Notes: a model not told the origin generated them from the letters alone. A DNA stretch of 64,000 bases from Denitratimonas sp037478135 (GCF_037478135.1 NZ_JBBHDV010000006.1:124001-188000); one strand, 5' to 3'; positions 1 to 10,277 are shown, numbered from the stretch's first letter. Numbers and translations: made by a program.

Positions 1-996
1 GCTGGCCACATTGCGGTGGAACCACGGCGGGCGGAAGGTGTCCTGCGCCACCAGCCAGCGCGGCGGGAAGATCGCGAAATCCATATTGCTCACGCCCGGC
101 GTATCGCTGGACGAATGCAGCACAAGGAAGATCGACGGATCCGGATGGTCGTAGCTGATCGAGCCGATGGTGTTGAAGCGCCGCAGATCGTAGCGGTACG
201 GCGCGTAATTGCCGTGCCAGGCGACCACGTCCAGCGGCGAATGCTCCATCGTGCTGCGCCACAGCGCGCCCTGGAACTTGGCGACCAGCTCGACCTCGTC
301 ATCGACATCTTCGTACGCCGCCACCGGGGTTTCGAAATCGCGCGGATTGGCCAGCCCGTTGGAACCGATCGGGCCCAGATCCGGCAGCTTCAGCAGCGCA
401 CCGAAGTTCTCGCAGACATAGCCGCGCACGGGGCCATCCGGCAATTCCACCCGGAAACGGATGCCGCGCGGGATCACCGCGATCTGCTGCGGCTCCACTT
501 CAATCACCCCCAATTCGGTGACCAGCCGCAACGCACCGTGCTGCGGCACTATCAGCATTTCCGCATCGGCGTTGTAGAACACCCGCGCCTGCATCGAGGC
601 ATTGGCCGCGTACAGATGGATGCCGACGCCGCTCTGCGCCGCCGGCCCGCCGTTGCCGGCCATCGTGAACAGGCCATCGACGAAATCGGTCGGCGTTTCG
701 GGCCACGGCAGCGGCGACCAGCGCAGCGGGTCCGGCGTGGCCGCCGCTTCGGCGAAGCGGTTGTGGAAATACGGATGCGCCTGCGGCGAGAACCCGCCGG
801 CGAACGCCGCCGGCCGGATGCGGTACAACCAGCTGCGCCTATTGCTGGCACGCGGCGCGGTGAAGGCGGTACCGGACAGCTGCTCGGCGTACAGCCCCAG
901 CGGCGCGCGCTGCGGCGAATTGCGCCCCACCGGCAACGCCCCGGGCACCGCCTCGGTCGCGAACTCGTTGCCGAAACCGGTCATATAGTTCGTCAT
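1..996 (-). CDS. hmgA: Homogentisate 1,2-dioxygenase (5' part; 3' end outside window)
   Basis: Non-heme iron dioxygenase that opens the ring of homogentisate to maleylacetoacetate in tyrosine and phenylalanine breakdown. Only the first 332 codons are present; the family is about 430 residues. The protein starts MTNYMTGFGNEF and holds family blocks such as NEFATEA, PLDVVAWHGNYAPYRYDL and, at the very edge, PPWFHRN. The His of that last block matches the first iron-ligand His of characterised HGD. The Glu and second His ligands would lie just beyond base 1. The start ATG (reverse complement of 994-996) lies 56 bases after the hpd stop, so hpd-hmgA is probably one transcript, with a strong hairpin between the genes. 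Family assignment is confident; completeness cannot be judged here. Confidence 0.93.
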   Translation of the reverse strand, partial: MTNYMTGFGNEFATEAVPGALPVGRNSPQRAPLGLYAEQLSGTAFTAPRASNRRSWLYRIRPAAFAGGFSPQAHPYFHNRFAEAAATPDPLRWSPLPWPETPTDFVDGLFTMAGNGGPAAQSGVGIHLYAANASMQARVFYNADAEMLIVPQHGALRLVTELGVIEVEPQQIAVIPRGIRFRVELPDGPVRGYVCENFGALLKLPDLGPIGSNGLANPRDFETPVAAYEDVDDEVELVAKFQGALWRSTMEHSPLDVVAWHGNYAPYRYDLRRFNTIGSISYDHPDPSIFLVLHSSSDTPGVSNMDFAIFPPRWLVAQDTFRPPWFHRNVAS

Positions 997-1018
997 TTCA
1001 GCCTCGCTTTCTATCAAG

Positions 1019-1041
1019 CCCCTCTCCCGCCGGGAGAGGGG
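1019..1041. repeat. Perfect 10-bp GC-rich hairpin between hpd and hmgA
   Basis: CCCCTCTCCC and GGGAGAGGGG flank a 3-base centre. The element is followed by TTTT on the + strand. On the minus (gene) strand it lies between the hpd stop and the hmgA start, so it may act as an intercistronic attenuator or mRNA stabiliser. Palindromes of this type are common dispersed REP-like units in high-GC gammaproteobacteria. No second copy was noticed in this window. Confidence 0.6.
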
Positions 1042-1052
1042 TTTTCTCCCGC

Positions 1053-2150
1053 TTACAGCACGCCGCGGCGCATCTGGTCGCGTTCGATGCTTTCGAACAG
1101 CGCCTGGAAGTTGCCTTCGCCGAAGCCTTCGTTGCCCTTGCGCTGGATGATCTCGAAGAAGATCGGTCCCAGCGCGTTCTGGGTGAAGATCTGCAGCAGC
1201 TTGCGCTGCTTGGTTTCAGGATCGGCGTCGATCAGGATCGCGTTGCGGCGCAGGCGTTCGACATCCTCGCCGTGGTTCGGGATGCGCTCGTCGATGTAAT
1301 TGAAGTAGGCATCCGGGGTATCGAGGAAGGCGATGCCGGCGGCGCGCATTTTTTCCACCGTCTCGTAGATGTCGTCGGTGAAGCAGGCGATGTGCTGGAT
1401 GCCCTCACCCTTGTACTGGTCCAGATATTCGTTGATCTGCGACTTGGGATCGGAGGATTCGTTGAGCGGAATGCGCACCATTCCGTCCGGCGCGGTCATC
1501 GCCTTGGACAGCAGGCCGGTCTTGGCGCCCTTGATGTCGAAGTAGCGGATCTCGCGGAAGTTGAACAGGCGCTCGTAGTAGTCCGACCACTTCGCCATGT
1601 TGCCTTCGTAGAGATTGTGGGTCAGGTGGTCGATGAAGGTCAGACCGAAACCCTTCGGCATCAGGTCCACGCCGGGCAGGACTTCGTAATCCGGATCATG
1701 GATCGTGCCCTTGGTGTCGTAGCGGTCCACCAGATACAGCATGCAGCCGCCGATGCCCTTGATCACCGGCGCGGCCACGGCCTTGCTCAGCTCGTCGTTC
1801 GCGTCGAAGGCCTCGGCGCCGTTCTTCAGCGCCTGCACCCGCACCCACTCGGCCAGCTTGTTGAAGCGGATCGCGAAACCACAGGCGGAAGGCCCGTGTT
1901 CGGCGGCAAAACGCGCCGCGAACGAATCCGGATCCTCGTTGATCAGGAAGGTGCAGTCGCCCTGCCGGTAGGTGCTGATCGGGCGGGTCTTGTGGCGCGC
2001 GACCTGGCTGAAGCCGAGCTTCTTGAAGTAGTCGTGCAACTGGCCGGCCTGGCCTTCGGGTGCGGCGTATTCGACGAACTCGAAGCCGTCGATACCCATC
2101 GGGTTTTCGAACGTGACCGGCGTCATGCCGGGAGAAATCTGGGCGCTCAT
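1053..2150 (-). CDS. hpd: 4-hydroxyphenylpyruvate dioxygenase
   Basis: Fe(II) enzyme converting 4-hydroxyphenylpyruvate to homogentisate, the substrate of the hmgA product downstream. It is 365 residues, a normal length for the bacterial enzyme. The 2-His-1-Glu metal site is visible: His175 in FIDHLTHN, His253 in GIQHIAC and Glu333 in FFEIIQRKG. The C-terminus carries the family block GEGNFQALFESIERDQ. The chosen start (MSAQISPGM, ATG at 2150-2148) has AGGAGA seven bases upstream. A longer reading frame up to 2243 runs into the divergent promoter and is unlikely. The gene is divergent from a MarR regulator, with an operator-like palindrome between them, so substrate-responsive repression is the likely control. 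Confidence 0.97.
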   Translation of the reverse strand: MSAQISPGMTPVTFENPMGIDGFEFVEYAAPEGQAGQLHDYFKKLGFSQVARHKTRPISTYRQGDCTFLINEDPDSFAARFAAEHGPSACGFAIRFNKLAEWVRVQALKNGAEAFDANDELSKAVAAPVIKGIGGCMLYLVDRYDTKGTIHDPDYEVLPGVDLMPKGFGLTFIDHLTHNLYEGNMAKWSDYYERLFNFREIRYFDIKGAKTGLLSKAMTAPDGMVRIPLNESSDPKSQINEYLDQYKGEGIQHIACFTDDIYETVEKMRAAGIAFLDTPDAYFNYIDERIPNHGEDVERLRRNAILIDADPETKQRKLLQIFTQNALGPIFFEIIQRKGNEGFGEGNFQALFESIERDQMRRGVL

Positions 2151-2201
2151 CGCGGGTCTCCTGAAAACGGGACGGCGGTTGTGCCGCCGAGTGGGCGGAT
2201 T

Positions 2202-2223
2202 TATAGTTTCATTTGAAACCATA
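2202..2223. promoter_or_regulatory. Palindromic operator candidate in the hpd/marR divergent promoter
   Basis: Arms GTTTCA (2206-2211) and TGAAAC (2214-2219) around TT, extended by TAT (2202-2204) and ATA (2221-2223) across one mismatched pair. The 22-bp dyad is AT-rich in an otherwise GC-rich region and sits 52 bases upstream of hpd and 18 bases upstream of the marR start. MarR dimers typically bind such dyads of 16-20 bp, so autoregulation and hpd repression by the adjacent MarR protein are inferred. Confidence 0.6.
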
Positions 2224-2241
2224 TGCAATCTGCGCCGCACC

Positions 2242-2694
2242 ATGACCGAACCCGATGCCCTGGATCTGGCCCGCTTCCTGCCCTACCGGCTGTCGGTGCT
2301 GTCCAACACCATCAGCCAGGCGATCGCGGCCGACTACGAACAGCGCTTCGGGCTGTCGGTGACGCAATGGCGGGCGATGGCGATCCTGGGCCGGCATGAC
2401 GGTCTGGCGGCGCGCGATGTCGCCAGCCGCGCCGCGATGGACAAGGTCGCGGTCAGCCGCGCGGTCGCGGCGCTGGTGGAAAAAGACCTGCTGCGGCGCG
2501 ACACCGCGCCGCAGGACAAGCGCGAATCACGCCTGCACCTGACCGCCGCCGGGCGCCGCATCCACGACCAGATCGTGCCACTGGCACTGGAGCACGAACG
2601 CCGGGTGCTGGAACGGCTCACGCCGGAAGAGCGCCACTGGCTGGCGCGCATCCTGGATGCGCTGCAGGATGCGCCCGCCGCCGGTATGGAATGA
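2242..2694 (+). CDS. MarR-family transcriptional regulator
   Basis: A 150-residue winged-helix protein beginning MTEPDALDLARFLPYRLSVL. The MarR core is clear: YEQRFGLSVTQWRAMAILGR (helix 1-2), a helix-turn-helix near DVASRAAMDKVAVSRAVAALVEK, and a wing with DKRESRLHLTAAGRR. It is divergent from hpd-hmgA and probably a ligand-responsive repressor of that tyrosine-catabolic operon, acting on the palindrome at 2202-2223. The ligand is unknown; an aromatic pathway intermediate is a guess from context. The start was chosen because the longer frame from 2113 reads through the hpd coding start and the palindrome. Confidence 0.88.
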   Translation: MTEPDALDLARFLPYRLSVLSNTISQAIAADYEQRFGLSVTQWRAMAILGRHDGLAARDVASRAAMDKVAVSRAVAALVEKDLLRRDTAPQDKRESRLHLTAAGRRIHDQIVPLALEHERRVLERLTPEERHWLARILDALQDAPAAGME

Positions 2695-2720
2695 CATCAC
2701 GCGGACGGCTCCGGGCGCGG

Positions 2721-2745
2721 CCTGAGCCATCCACCACGGCTCAGG
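2721..2745. terminator. Hairpin between convergent marR and AGCS genes
   Basis: Perfect 8-bp stem CCTGAGCC / GGCTCAGG with a 9-base loop. It overlaps the stop codon of the symporter gene and lies 26 bases after the marR stop. It has no clear T-run, so it is a moderate candidate for a shared terminator. Confidence 0.4.
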
Positions 2746-4171
2746 GCTTGCGCCAGAACCCGGCGTTGCGGATGCCCAGCGCATCCGGATCGAACACCGG
2801 GTCCAACCCCGCCTTCTTCTGCCGCTCGTAATCGCGCAACGCGATCAGTGCCGGCTTCTGCAGGATCAGGATCGCGATGATATTGAGCCAGGCCATGACG
2901 CCTACGCCGATATCCCCCAGCGTCCAGGCCGCGCCCGCCGAGCGTACTGCGCCCAGGATCACCGCCAGCAGGATCACCACCCGCAGCACCATCGTCATCC
3001 ACGGACGGTGCACCTTGCGGTTGATGTAGGCGATGTTGGTTTCCGCCATGTAGTAGTAGGCGACGATGGTGGTGAAGGCGAAGAACAGCAGCGCCAGCGC
3101 CACGAAGCCCGCGCCATAGCCCGGCAACACCGATTCCACCGCCGCCTGCGCGAAGCCCGGTCCGGCCTCCACCCCCGGCAGGGCCTCGACCAGCATCGAC
3201 CCCTCGGGCATGGCCACGTTGTACATGCCGGTGGAAAGAATCATGAAGGCCGTGGCCGAGCACACCAGCAGGGTGTCGACGTAGATCGAGAACGCCTGCA
3301 CATAGCCCTGCTTGGCCGGATGCGAGACCTCGGCCGCGGCGGCCGCGTGCGGGCTGGTGCCCTGCCCGGCCTCGTTGGAATAGATGCCGCGCTTGACGCC
3401 CCACTCCACCGCCAGCCCCAGCATGGCGCCGAAGCCGGCCTCCAGGCCGAAGGCGCTGCGGAAGATCAGCGAGATCATGCTCGGCACCTGCTCGGCATTG
3501 AGCACCATGATCACGAACGCCACCAGCATGTAGGCCAGGGCCATGAACGGCACCACCAGTTCGGCGAAGCGCGCGATGCGCTTGACGCCGCCGAAGATGA
3601 TGAAGCCCAGCGCCAGCACCACGCCGGTGGCGGTGACCGCAGGCGGAATGTCCCAGGCGTTCTCCATGCCCGATGCGATGCCGTTGGCCTGCACCCCCGG
3701 CAGGAAGAAGCCGGTGGCGATGATGGTGGCCAGCGCGAACAGCCACGCATACCACCTCTGCCCCATCGCCTTCTCGATGTAGTACGCCGGCCCACCGCGG
3801 TATCGTCCTTCGTCGTCCTTTTCCTTGTAGATCTGCGCCAGTGTCGATTCGACGAACGAAGTCGAGGCGCCGAGGAAGGCCATCACCCACATCCAGAACA
3901 CCGCGCCCGGTCCGCCGAAGGCGATGGCAGTGGCGACGCCGGCGATGTTGCCGATGCCCACGCGGCCCGACAGCGAGATCGCCAGCGCCTGGAAGGAGGA
4001 CACGCCGGCCTGCGAGGACTTGCCCGAAAGCAGGAGCTGGATCATTTCCGGCACGTGCCGCAGCTGCATGAAGCGGGTGCGGATGGAAAAGTACAGGCCG
4101 GCGCCCAGACACAGCCAGATCAGCGGCTGGCTCCAGATCAGACCATTGACGAAATTGACGAACTGTTCCAC
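2741..4171 (-). CDS. AGCS-family sodium:alanine/glycine symporter
   Basis: Multi-pass inner-membrane protein that imports small neutral amino acids with Na+. It is about 476 residues from the GTG start used here. Family blocks include FSIRTRFMQLRH near the N-terminus, SFQALAISLSGRVGIGNIAGV, the GGPGAVFWMWV helix and SNEAGQGTSPHAAAAAEVSHP. The GTG at 4171-4169 is preceded by GGAG five bases upstream; the upstream ATG frame (4255) encodes a low-complexity basic segment and looks spurious. It lies beside tyrosine catabolism genes and peptide transporters, consistent with amino-acid scavenging. Its leader contains two tandem hairpins. The exact substrate (Ala, Gly or other) cannot be read from sequence. 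Confidence 0.9.
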   Translation of the reverse strand: MEQFVNFVNGLIWSQPLIWLCLGAGLYFSIRTRFMQLRHVPEMIQLLLSGKSSQAGVSSFQALAISLSGRVGIGNIAGVATAIAFGGPGAVFWMWVMAFLGASTSFVESTLAQIYKEKDDEGRYRGGPAYYIEKAMGQRWYAWLFALATIIATGFFLPGVQANGIASGMENAWDIPPAVTATGVVLALGFIIFGGVKRIARFAELVVPFMALAYMLVAFVIMVLNAEQVPSMISLIFRSAFGLEAGFGAMLGLAVEWGVKRGIYSNEAGQGTSPHAAAAAEVSHPAKQGYVQAFSIYVDTLLVCSATAFMILSTGMYNVAMPEGSMLVEALPGVEAGPGFAQAAVESVLPGYGAGFVALALLFFAFTTIVAYYYMAETNIAYINRKVHRPWMTMVLRVVILLAVILGAVRSAGAAWTLGDIGVGVMAWLNIIAILILQKPALIALRDYERQKKAGLDPVFDPDALGIRNAGFWRKP

Positions 4172-4244
4172 CTGGACTCCGTTGGCAGCCGCCCCGGCCG
4201 CCGTTTTGGCCCGGAACGTGCTGGACGATCGCGGGCTGGCTTTC

Positions 4245-4296
4245 AACCGGCGCAAGTCGCCGGTTCCCCTTGCTCAGCGCGGCAGCTCCGCCGCGC
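4245..4296 (-). promoter_or_regulatory. Two tandem hairpins in the symporter 5' leader
   Basis: Stem 1: AACCGGCG (4245-4252) pairs with CGCCGGTT (4258-4265) across a 5-base loop. Stem 2: GCGCGGC (4277-4283) pairs with GCCGCGC (4290-4296) across 6 bases. Both lie 75-125 bases upstream of the symporter start in the 319-base gap shared with the divergent POT gene. AGCS genes in other bacteria are often preceded by glycine riboswitches, but I could not find the conserved glycine aptamer core here, so the element is unassigned. Confidence 0.3.
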
Positions 4297-4490
4297 CTGA
4301 CGCAGCAGCGTAAACGACGAATCCGAAGCCGTCGATCCTCGCCCGGAATCAGCCGGCATCTTTCCGGTCCCCGCCAAGCTCCGCGTCAGACCCCGACCGC
4401 TCCGGCGCCGTCATGCGTGGCGCCCGGCATCGCCGGAGGGGCGGATCTTGCGCCTATACTCAGCGGCTTCACATCCAAGGGGTCCGCTCT

Positions 4491-6068
<1,578 letters not shown>

Positions 6069-6102
6069 CGGCAGGAACCACATTTCGTTTCCACTGCCAG
6101 AT

Positions 6103-6136
6103 ACAACAACGGCGCCGGAAGGCGCCGTTGTTGTTT
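6103..6136. terminator. Bidirectional intrinsic terminator between the two POT genes
   Basis: Stem of 14 bp: ACAACAAC plus GGCGCC on the left (6103-6116), a GGAA loop, then GGCGCC plus GTTGTTGT on the right (6121-6134). The next two bases on the + strand are also T. It sits 35 bases after one stop codon and 35 before the other (convergent) stop. Confidence 0.75.
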
Positions 6137-6170
6137 GCCGCATCGGATGCCACGGGCACCCCATTCCGTC

Positions 6171-7718
6171 TTACTTCACGCCGTGCATCAGGCGGTTGAT
6201 CAGCGGCGAAACCAGGAAGAACGCCACCGCAAATCCGATGCCCAGAAGGAACAGCATGTTGAAGGTGGAGCCGTACTGCGCCAGCGAGGAACCGGTGGCG
6301 GCCACTTCGCCGCCGCCCGAAGCCACCGCAGCGATGCGGCCGGCCACGAAGTTGGCCATCGCAATCGACAGGAACCAGCCGCCCATCGCCAGCCCGGTTT
6401 CCTGCGGCCGCGCCAGCTTGGTCACCATCGCCAGGCCGATCGGCGACAGGCACAGCTCGCCCATCGTATGGACCAGATAGGTCAGCGTCAGCCAGATCCA
6501 GGAAATCTTGCCGTCGGCACCGGTGGCGTTGTTGATCGCGAACACCAGAATGTAGAAACCGATCGCGGCACCGACCAGACCGTAGGAGAACTTGCGCGGG
6601 ATCGATGGATTCCAGTCAGCCTTGTCCAGTTTGATCCACAGCGACGCAAACATCGGCGCCAGCAGGATGATGAAGACCGGATTGACCGACTGGAACACCT
6701 CGAAGGTCGGGGTCCAGCCGAAGATCGACACATCCGGCATCCGCACGAAATCCTGCGCCAGGAAGTTCAGCGAGGAACCGGCCTGCTCGAACAGCGACCA
6801 GAACAGGATGTTGGCCACGAACAGGATCAGCATCGCGATGTAGCGATGCAGCTGACGCCTGTCACCACTGCGCACACCACTGTAAAGGAAATACGCCACC
6901 AACCCGATCATCATCACGATCAGCAGGCTGCCCAGCAGGTTGGACTTGCTGAGCAGGAAGAACACCGGCACCACCAGCAGCGCGCAACCGATCACCACCT
7001 TGATCATCGACTGCACGCTGTTGCGGCCTTCAGGCGCGGTGCCCACGTGCCCCAGCCAGCGCTTGAGCGCCTGGAAGATCACCAGCCCCAGCAGCATGCC
7101 CATGCCGGCCGCGAAGAAACCCCAGCGATAGCCGAACTTCTGCCCGATCAGTGAGGCGCAAATGATCGGCGCGATCAGCGCACCGGCATTGATGCCCATG
7201 TAGAAGATGGTGAAGCCCGAATCGCGACGCACATCGCCGGGCGCATAGAGCTTGCCGACCATCGTGGAAATATTCGGCTTGAATAGGCCGTTGCCGACCA
7301 CGATCACCGCCAGACCCACGAGGAAGGTGGTCAGATCCGGCGCCATCAGCATGAACATGCCGATCGCCATCAATACGCCGCCCAGCATGATCGAACGCTG
7401 GTAACCCAGGATGCGGTCGGCCACGTAGCCGCCGAGGATGCCGGTCATGTAGACCATCGCGGTGTAACCGCCGTAGGTCAGTGACGCCTGCTCACGCGCG
7501 GCCTCGCCGGACAGATGCGCGAAGAACGACGCCGCCACATGCACCGCCAGCATGGCGCGCATGCCGTAGTACATGAAGCGCTCCCAGAACTCGGTACCGA
7601 ACAGGTTCCAGAGGGCGTACGGATGGCCGAGGAATTGCCCCGGCGGCGGCGGAACGAAATCGTCGGACGGACGCGGCGCGGCGGACGCCGGGCCGGAGGG
7701 CTGGGACGGAGTGCTCAT
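6171..7718 (-). CDS. POT/PTR2-family peptide:H+ symporter (second copy)
   Basis: Second proton-coupled oligopeptide transporter, 515 residues, clearly diverged from the first. It has FGTEFWERFMYYGMRAMLAV (ExxERFxYYG motif), FTIFYMGINAGALIAPI and GLFKPNISTMVGKLY. The N-terminus has a proline-rich cytoplasmic tail (MSTPSQPSGP..., ending FVPPPPGQFLGHP). The ATG used has GGGAG four bases upstream; the in-frame extension to 7832 lacks membrane-protein character and is discarded. It is convergent with the first copy and upstream of an AbgT gene in the same orientation (175-base gap). Confidence 0.92.
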   Translation of the reverse strand: MSTPSQPSGPASAAPRPSDDFVPPPPGQFLGHPYALWNLFGTEFWERFMYYGMRAMLAVHVAASFFAHLSGEAAREQASLTYGGYTAMVYMTGILGGYVADRILGYQRSIMLGGVLMAIGMFMLMAPDLTTFLVGLAVIVVGNGLFKPNISTMVGKLYAPGDVRRDSGFTIFYMGINAGALIAPIICASLIGQKFGYRWGFFAAGMGMLLGLVIFQALKRWLGHVGTAPEGRNSVQSMIKVVIGCALLVVPVFFLLSKSNLLGSLLIVMMIGLVAYFLYSGVRSGDRRQLHRYIAMLILFVANILFWSLFEQAGSSLNFLAQDFVRMPDVSIFGWTPTFEVFQSVNPVFIILLAPMFASLWIKLDKADWNPSIPRKFSYGLVGAAIGFYILVFAINNATGADGKISWIWLTLTYLVHTMGELCLSPIGLAMVTKLARPQETGLAMGGWFLSIAMANFVAGRIAAVASGGGEVAATGSSLAQYGSTFNMLFLLGIGFAVAFFLVSPLINRLMHGVK

Positions 7719-7893
7719 GATTCTCCCTGGAAACCTGTTCTTGGCCAGCGGCGCTGGCGCTTTCTGCTCACAACCCTGCCGGACGGCAGGGCACAAGCGC
7801 GCAAGATTCGCGCACAGGGCCGATCCAGTCAAACACTGTTCAGTCTCGCGCCGCTGCTGCCGGCAACCCGGCCGGCAGCAGCGACCGCCACTG

Positions 7894-9477
7894 TCAGCCC
7901 GGCAGGTATTCGTAGCTGGCGCCGATGCCCAGCGGGATGCCCAGGCCCCAGAACAGCAGCAGGAACAGCGTCCACAGCAGCGACAGCGCGATCGAATACG
8001 GCATCATCATCGAGGCCAGCGTGCCGATGCCGGCGGATTTCACGTAGCGCTGGCAGAACACCACGATCAGCGGGAAGTACGGCATCAGCGGGGTGATGAT
8101 CGTGGTCATCGAATCACCGACGCGGTAGGCAGCCTGGGTGAAGTCCGGCGACACCCCGAGCTGCATCATCAGCGGCACCATGATCGGCGCCAGCAGCGCC
8201 CATTTGGCCGAGGCCGAGCCGATGAACAGGTTGACGATGCCGGTCATCGCGATCAGCCCGATGATCGTCAGCCACACCGGCAACCCCTTCAACAGCTCCG
8301 CGCCCTCCACCGCCATCAGCGTGCCGATGCCGGAATTGTTGAACGCCGCCAGGAACTGCGCGATGAAGAATGCGATGACGATGTAGTAGGCCATGCCGCC
8401 CATCGCCTTGGTCATCGCCGCGATGACGTCCCGATGCGTCTTCACGGTGCCGGCGACATAGCCGTAAACCACGCCGGGGATCAGGAACATGATGAAGATC
8501 AGCGCCACGATCGACTGCATCACCGGCGCCTCGGCCACCAGCAGCGGATGTCCGCCGGCCAGCACCGAACCCATATCGTCCGCCGCACGCCAGGGCGAGG
8601 TTTCCGGCAACAGGCTCAGCACGAACAACAGCAGCGCGGCCAGCATCGCAACGGTGGCCCACAGCAGGCCACGGCGTTCGGCGGCGGTCAGCGGCTCCAT
8701 CTTCGGCAGCTCGCTGGTATCACCATCCACCGCGGTCCGTGCCAGCCGCGGCTCGACCACCTTGTCGGTGATGAACCAGCCGATGGCGATGACCAGAAAG
8801 CTCGATGCCGTGGTGAAGATCCAGTTGTTGAGCGGATTGACGGTCAATTCCGGATTGAGGATCTGCCCGGCTTCCTGGGTGAAGCTGGCCAGCAGCGGAT
8901 CCAGCGAGGACGGCACGAACAAGGTCGCGGAAAAGCCGCCGGACACCCCGCAGAACGCCGCCGCGATGCCGGCCAGCGGATGCCGCCCCGCGGCATAGAA
9001 GATCACCCCGCCCAGCGGAATCACCAGCACGTAACCGGCATCCACCGCCACATGGCTGAGCACCGCCACCGCCACCAGTGCCGGGGTCAGCAACTGCTTG
9101 GGCGTGATCGACAGCATCCGCCGCAGCGCGGCGTTGATGTAGCCGGTGTGCTCGGCCACGCCAAGGCCCAGCATCGCGGTCAGCACCACACCCAGCGGCG
9201 CGAAGGCCATGAACACCCGGTACAGGTTGGCCATGAATGCGGTCAGCGATTCGCCGGCCAACTGGTTGATGATCCGGATCGGCTCGCCAGTACGCGGGTT
9301 CAAGGCTTCGAACTGCACTCCCGACAGCGCCCAGGACAGCGCCCAGACCAGCAACATCAGCAGCAGGAACAGCATCGCCGGGTCCGGCAGGCGGTTGCCG
9401 ATGCGCTCGATCGCATCCAGCGCACGGCTCATGAAATTGCCGCGTGCATCGGCTCCGGTGGTCGGGGTTGGGGTCAT
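7894..9477 (-). CDS. AbgT-family transporter
   Basis: Inner-membrane transporter of about 527 residues. It shows AbgT blocks: IGNRLPDPAMLFLLLMLLVW at the N-terminus, GLGVAEHTGYINAALRRML, HVAVDAGYVLVIPLGG, FSATLFVPSSLDPLL and the C-terminal GSASAKWALLAPIMVPLMM. E. coli AbgT imports p-aminobenzoyl-glutamate; several homologs (for example MtrF) act as drug or sulfonamide exporters, so direction and substrate are open. No abgA/abgB peptidase genes are adjacent, which weakens the folate-salvage reading. The first ATG is used; Met16 is an alternative, and neither has a strong ribosome-binding site. Confidence 0.9.
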   Translation of the reverse strand: MTPTPTTGADARGNFMSRALDAIERIGNRLPDPAMLFLLLMLLVWALSWALSGVQFEALNPRTGEPIRIINQLAGESLTAFMANLYRVFMAFAPLGVVLTAMLGLGVAEHTGYINAALRRMLSITPKQLLTPALVAVAVLSHVAVDAGYVLVIPLGGVIFYAAGRHPLAGIAAAFCGVSGGFSATLFVPSSLDPLLASFTQEAGQILNPELTVNPLNNWIFTTASSFLVIAIGWFITDKVVEPRLARTAVDGDTSELPKMEPLTAAERRGLLWATVAMLAALLLFVLSLLPETSPWRAADDMGSVLAGGHPLLVAEAPVMQSIVALIFIMFLIPGVVYGYVAGTVKTHRDVIAAMTKAMGGMAYYIVIAFFIAQFLAAFNNSGIGTLMAVEGAELLKGLPVWLTIIGLIAMTGIVNLFIGSASAKWALLAPIMVPLMMQLGVSPDFTQAAYRVGDSMTTIITPLMPYFPLIVVFCQRYVKSAGIGTLASMMMPYSIALSLLWTLFLLLFWGLGIPLGIGASYEYLPG

Positions 9478-9587
9478 GTCGATCTGCCGCCGTGGATGAA
9501 CAGGGGCCGGATGCTAACACCGCCCACGTCGCGGGTTTGCCACTTTCAACAATCGCCGGCGCGATTGCCGACACGATGGCCGGAACG

Positions 9588-10277
9588 CTACATCGGCTGC
9601 TGCGGCCACAGCCAGACCCGGTCGTCGAAGCTGACGCACCACGCCGGCCGGTAGACCACGATCACCACGATCAGGGTGCCGGCGAAGAACGCCTCGGCGA
9701 ACATCAGCAACGGCGTGGCCGCGACATAGGCCGCCGCCTGCCCGCCCAGCAGTGCGGTCATTGCGGCCTTGCCCAGCATCGACGCCGCCATCGCCAGCGC
9801 CGCACCGAAGAACGCATTGCCCATCACGAACACGAAGATGTTGTGCGGCAGGAAATACGCCACCAGGCGACAGACCAGCAGCGTCACCGCCACCGGCACT
9901 GCGCCCGCCAGCAGGAAGTCGGCGGCCCAGCCGTGCCAGGCCGCGCCCATCAAGCCCCCCGCCAGACTCGCTGCCGCCATCACCCACAGCGCCGGGCCGG
10001 CACCGAACATCAGCGTGGCGATGGTGGCACCCAGGAAATGCAGCAGCACGCCCTGCAAAGCGGCGGTGTTGAAACCCCGCATCGCCGCCAGCACCACGAC
10101 GGTCACCAGCAGCACCTGCCAGCGCTGCGTATCGGCCTGCCGCAGATGCCGGTAAAGCCCGGGCGTGGCGGCAGCCAGCACCAGCAGCGCGATTGCCCAG
10201 GCCAGCGCCTGCAGCGGGCCGGGCAGCACCGTATTCAACAGGGTGTCAAGGGCCGATTCCATGCCTGTCTGCGCCAT
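9588..10277 (-). CDS. CbiM-like (ECF-transporter permease-like) membrane protein
   Basis: A 229-residue polytopic membrane protein with about six to seven hydrophobic helices. It resembles the COG3235-type proteins usually labelled energy-coupling-factor permease (CbiM-like). Recognisable segments are HFLGATIATLMFG, GWAADFLLAGAVPV and LPHNIFVFVMGNAFFGAAL. The stand-alone family lacks ATPase partners, and none is encoded nearby. The function in this clade is not established; a metal or vitamin uptake role is only implied by the family name. It lies 16 bases downstream of kynA on the same strand, so the two are probably co-transcribed. Met6 is an alternative start. Confidence 0.65.
   Translation of the reverse strand: MAQTGMESALDTLLNTVLPGPLQALAWAIALLVLAAATPGLYRHLRQADTQRWQVLLVTVVVLAAMRGFNTAALQGVLLHFLGATIATLMFGAGPALWVMAAASLAGGLMGAAWHGWAADFLLAGAVPVAVTLLVCRLVAYFLPHNIFVFVMGNAFFGAALAMAASMLGKAAMTALLGGQAAAYVAATPLLMFAEAFFAGTLIVVIVVYRPAWCVSFDDRVWLWPQQPM

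Noticed and set aside
1272..2216. Long + strand frame opposite hpd
   Set aside because: Antisense shadow of a certain gene.
4172..4490. Glycine riboswitch upstream of the AGCS symporter
   Set aside because: Searched by eye for the conserved aptamer core on the gene strand and did not find it; only generic hairpins remain.
7573..9654. 693-codon + strand frame opposite AbgT and the second POT gene
   Set aside because: Gln/His/Arg-rich antisense shadow without domains.
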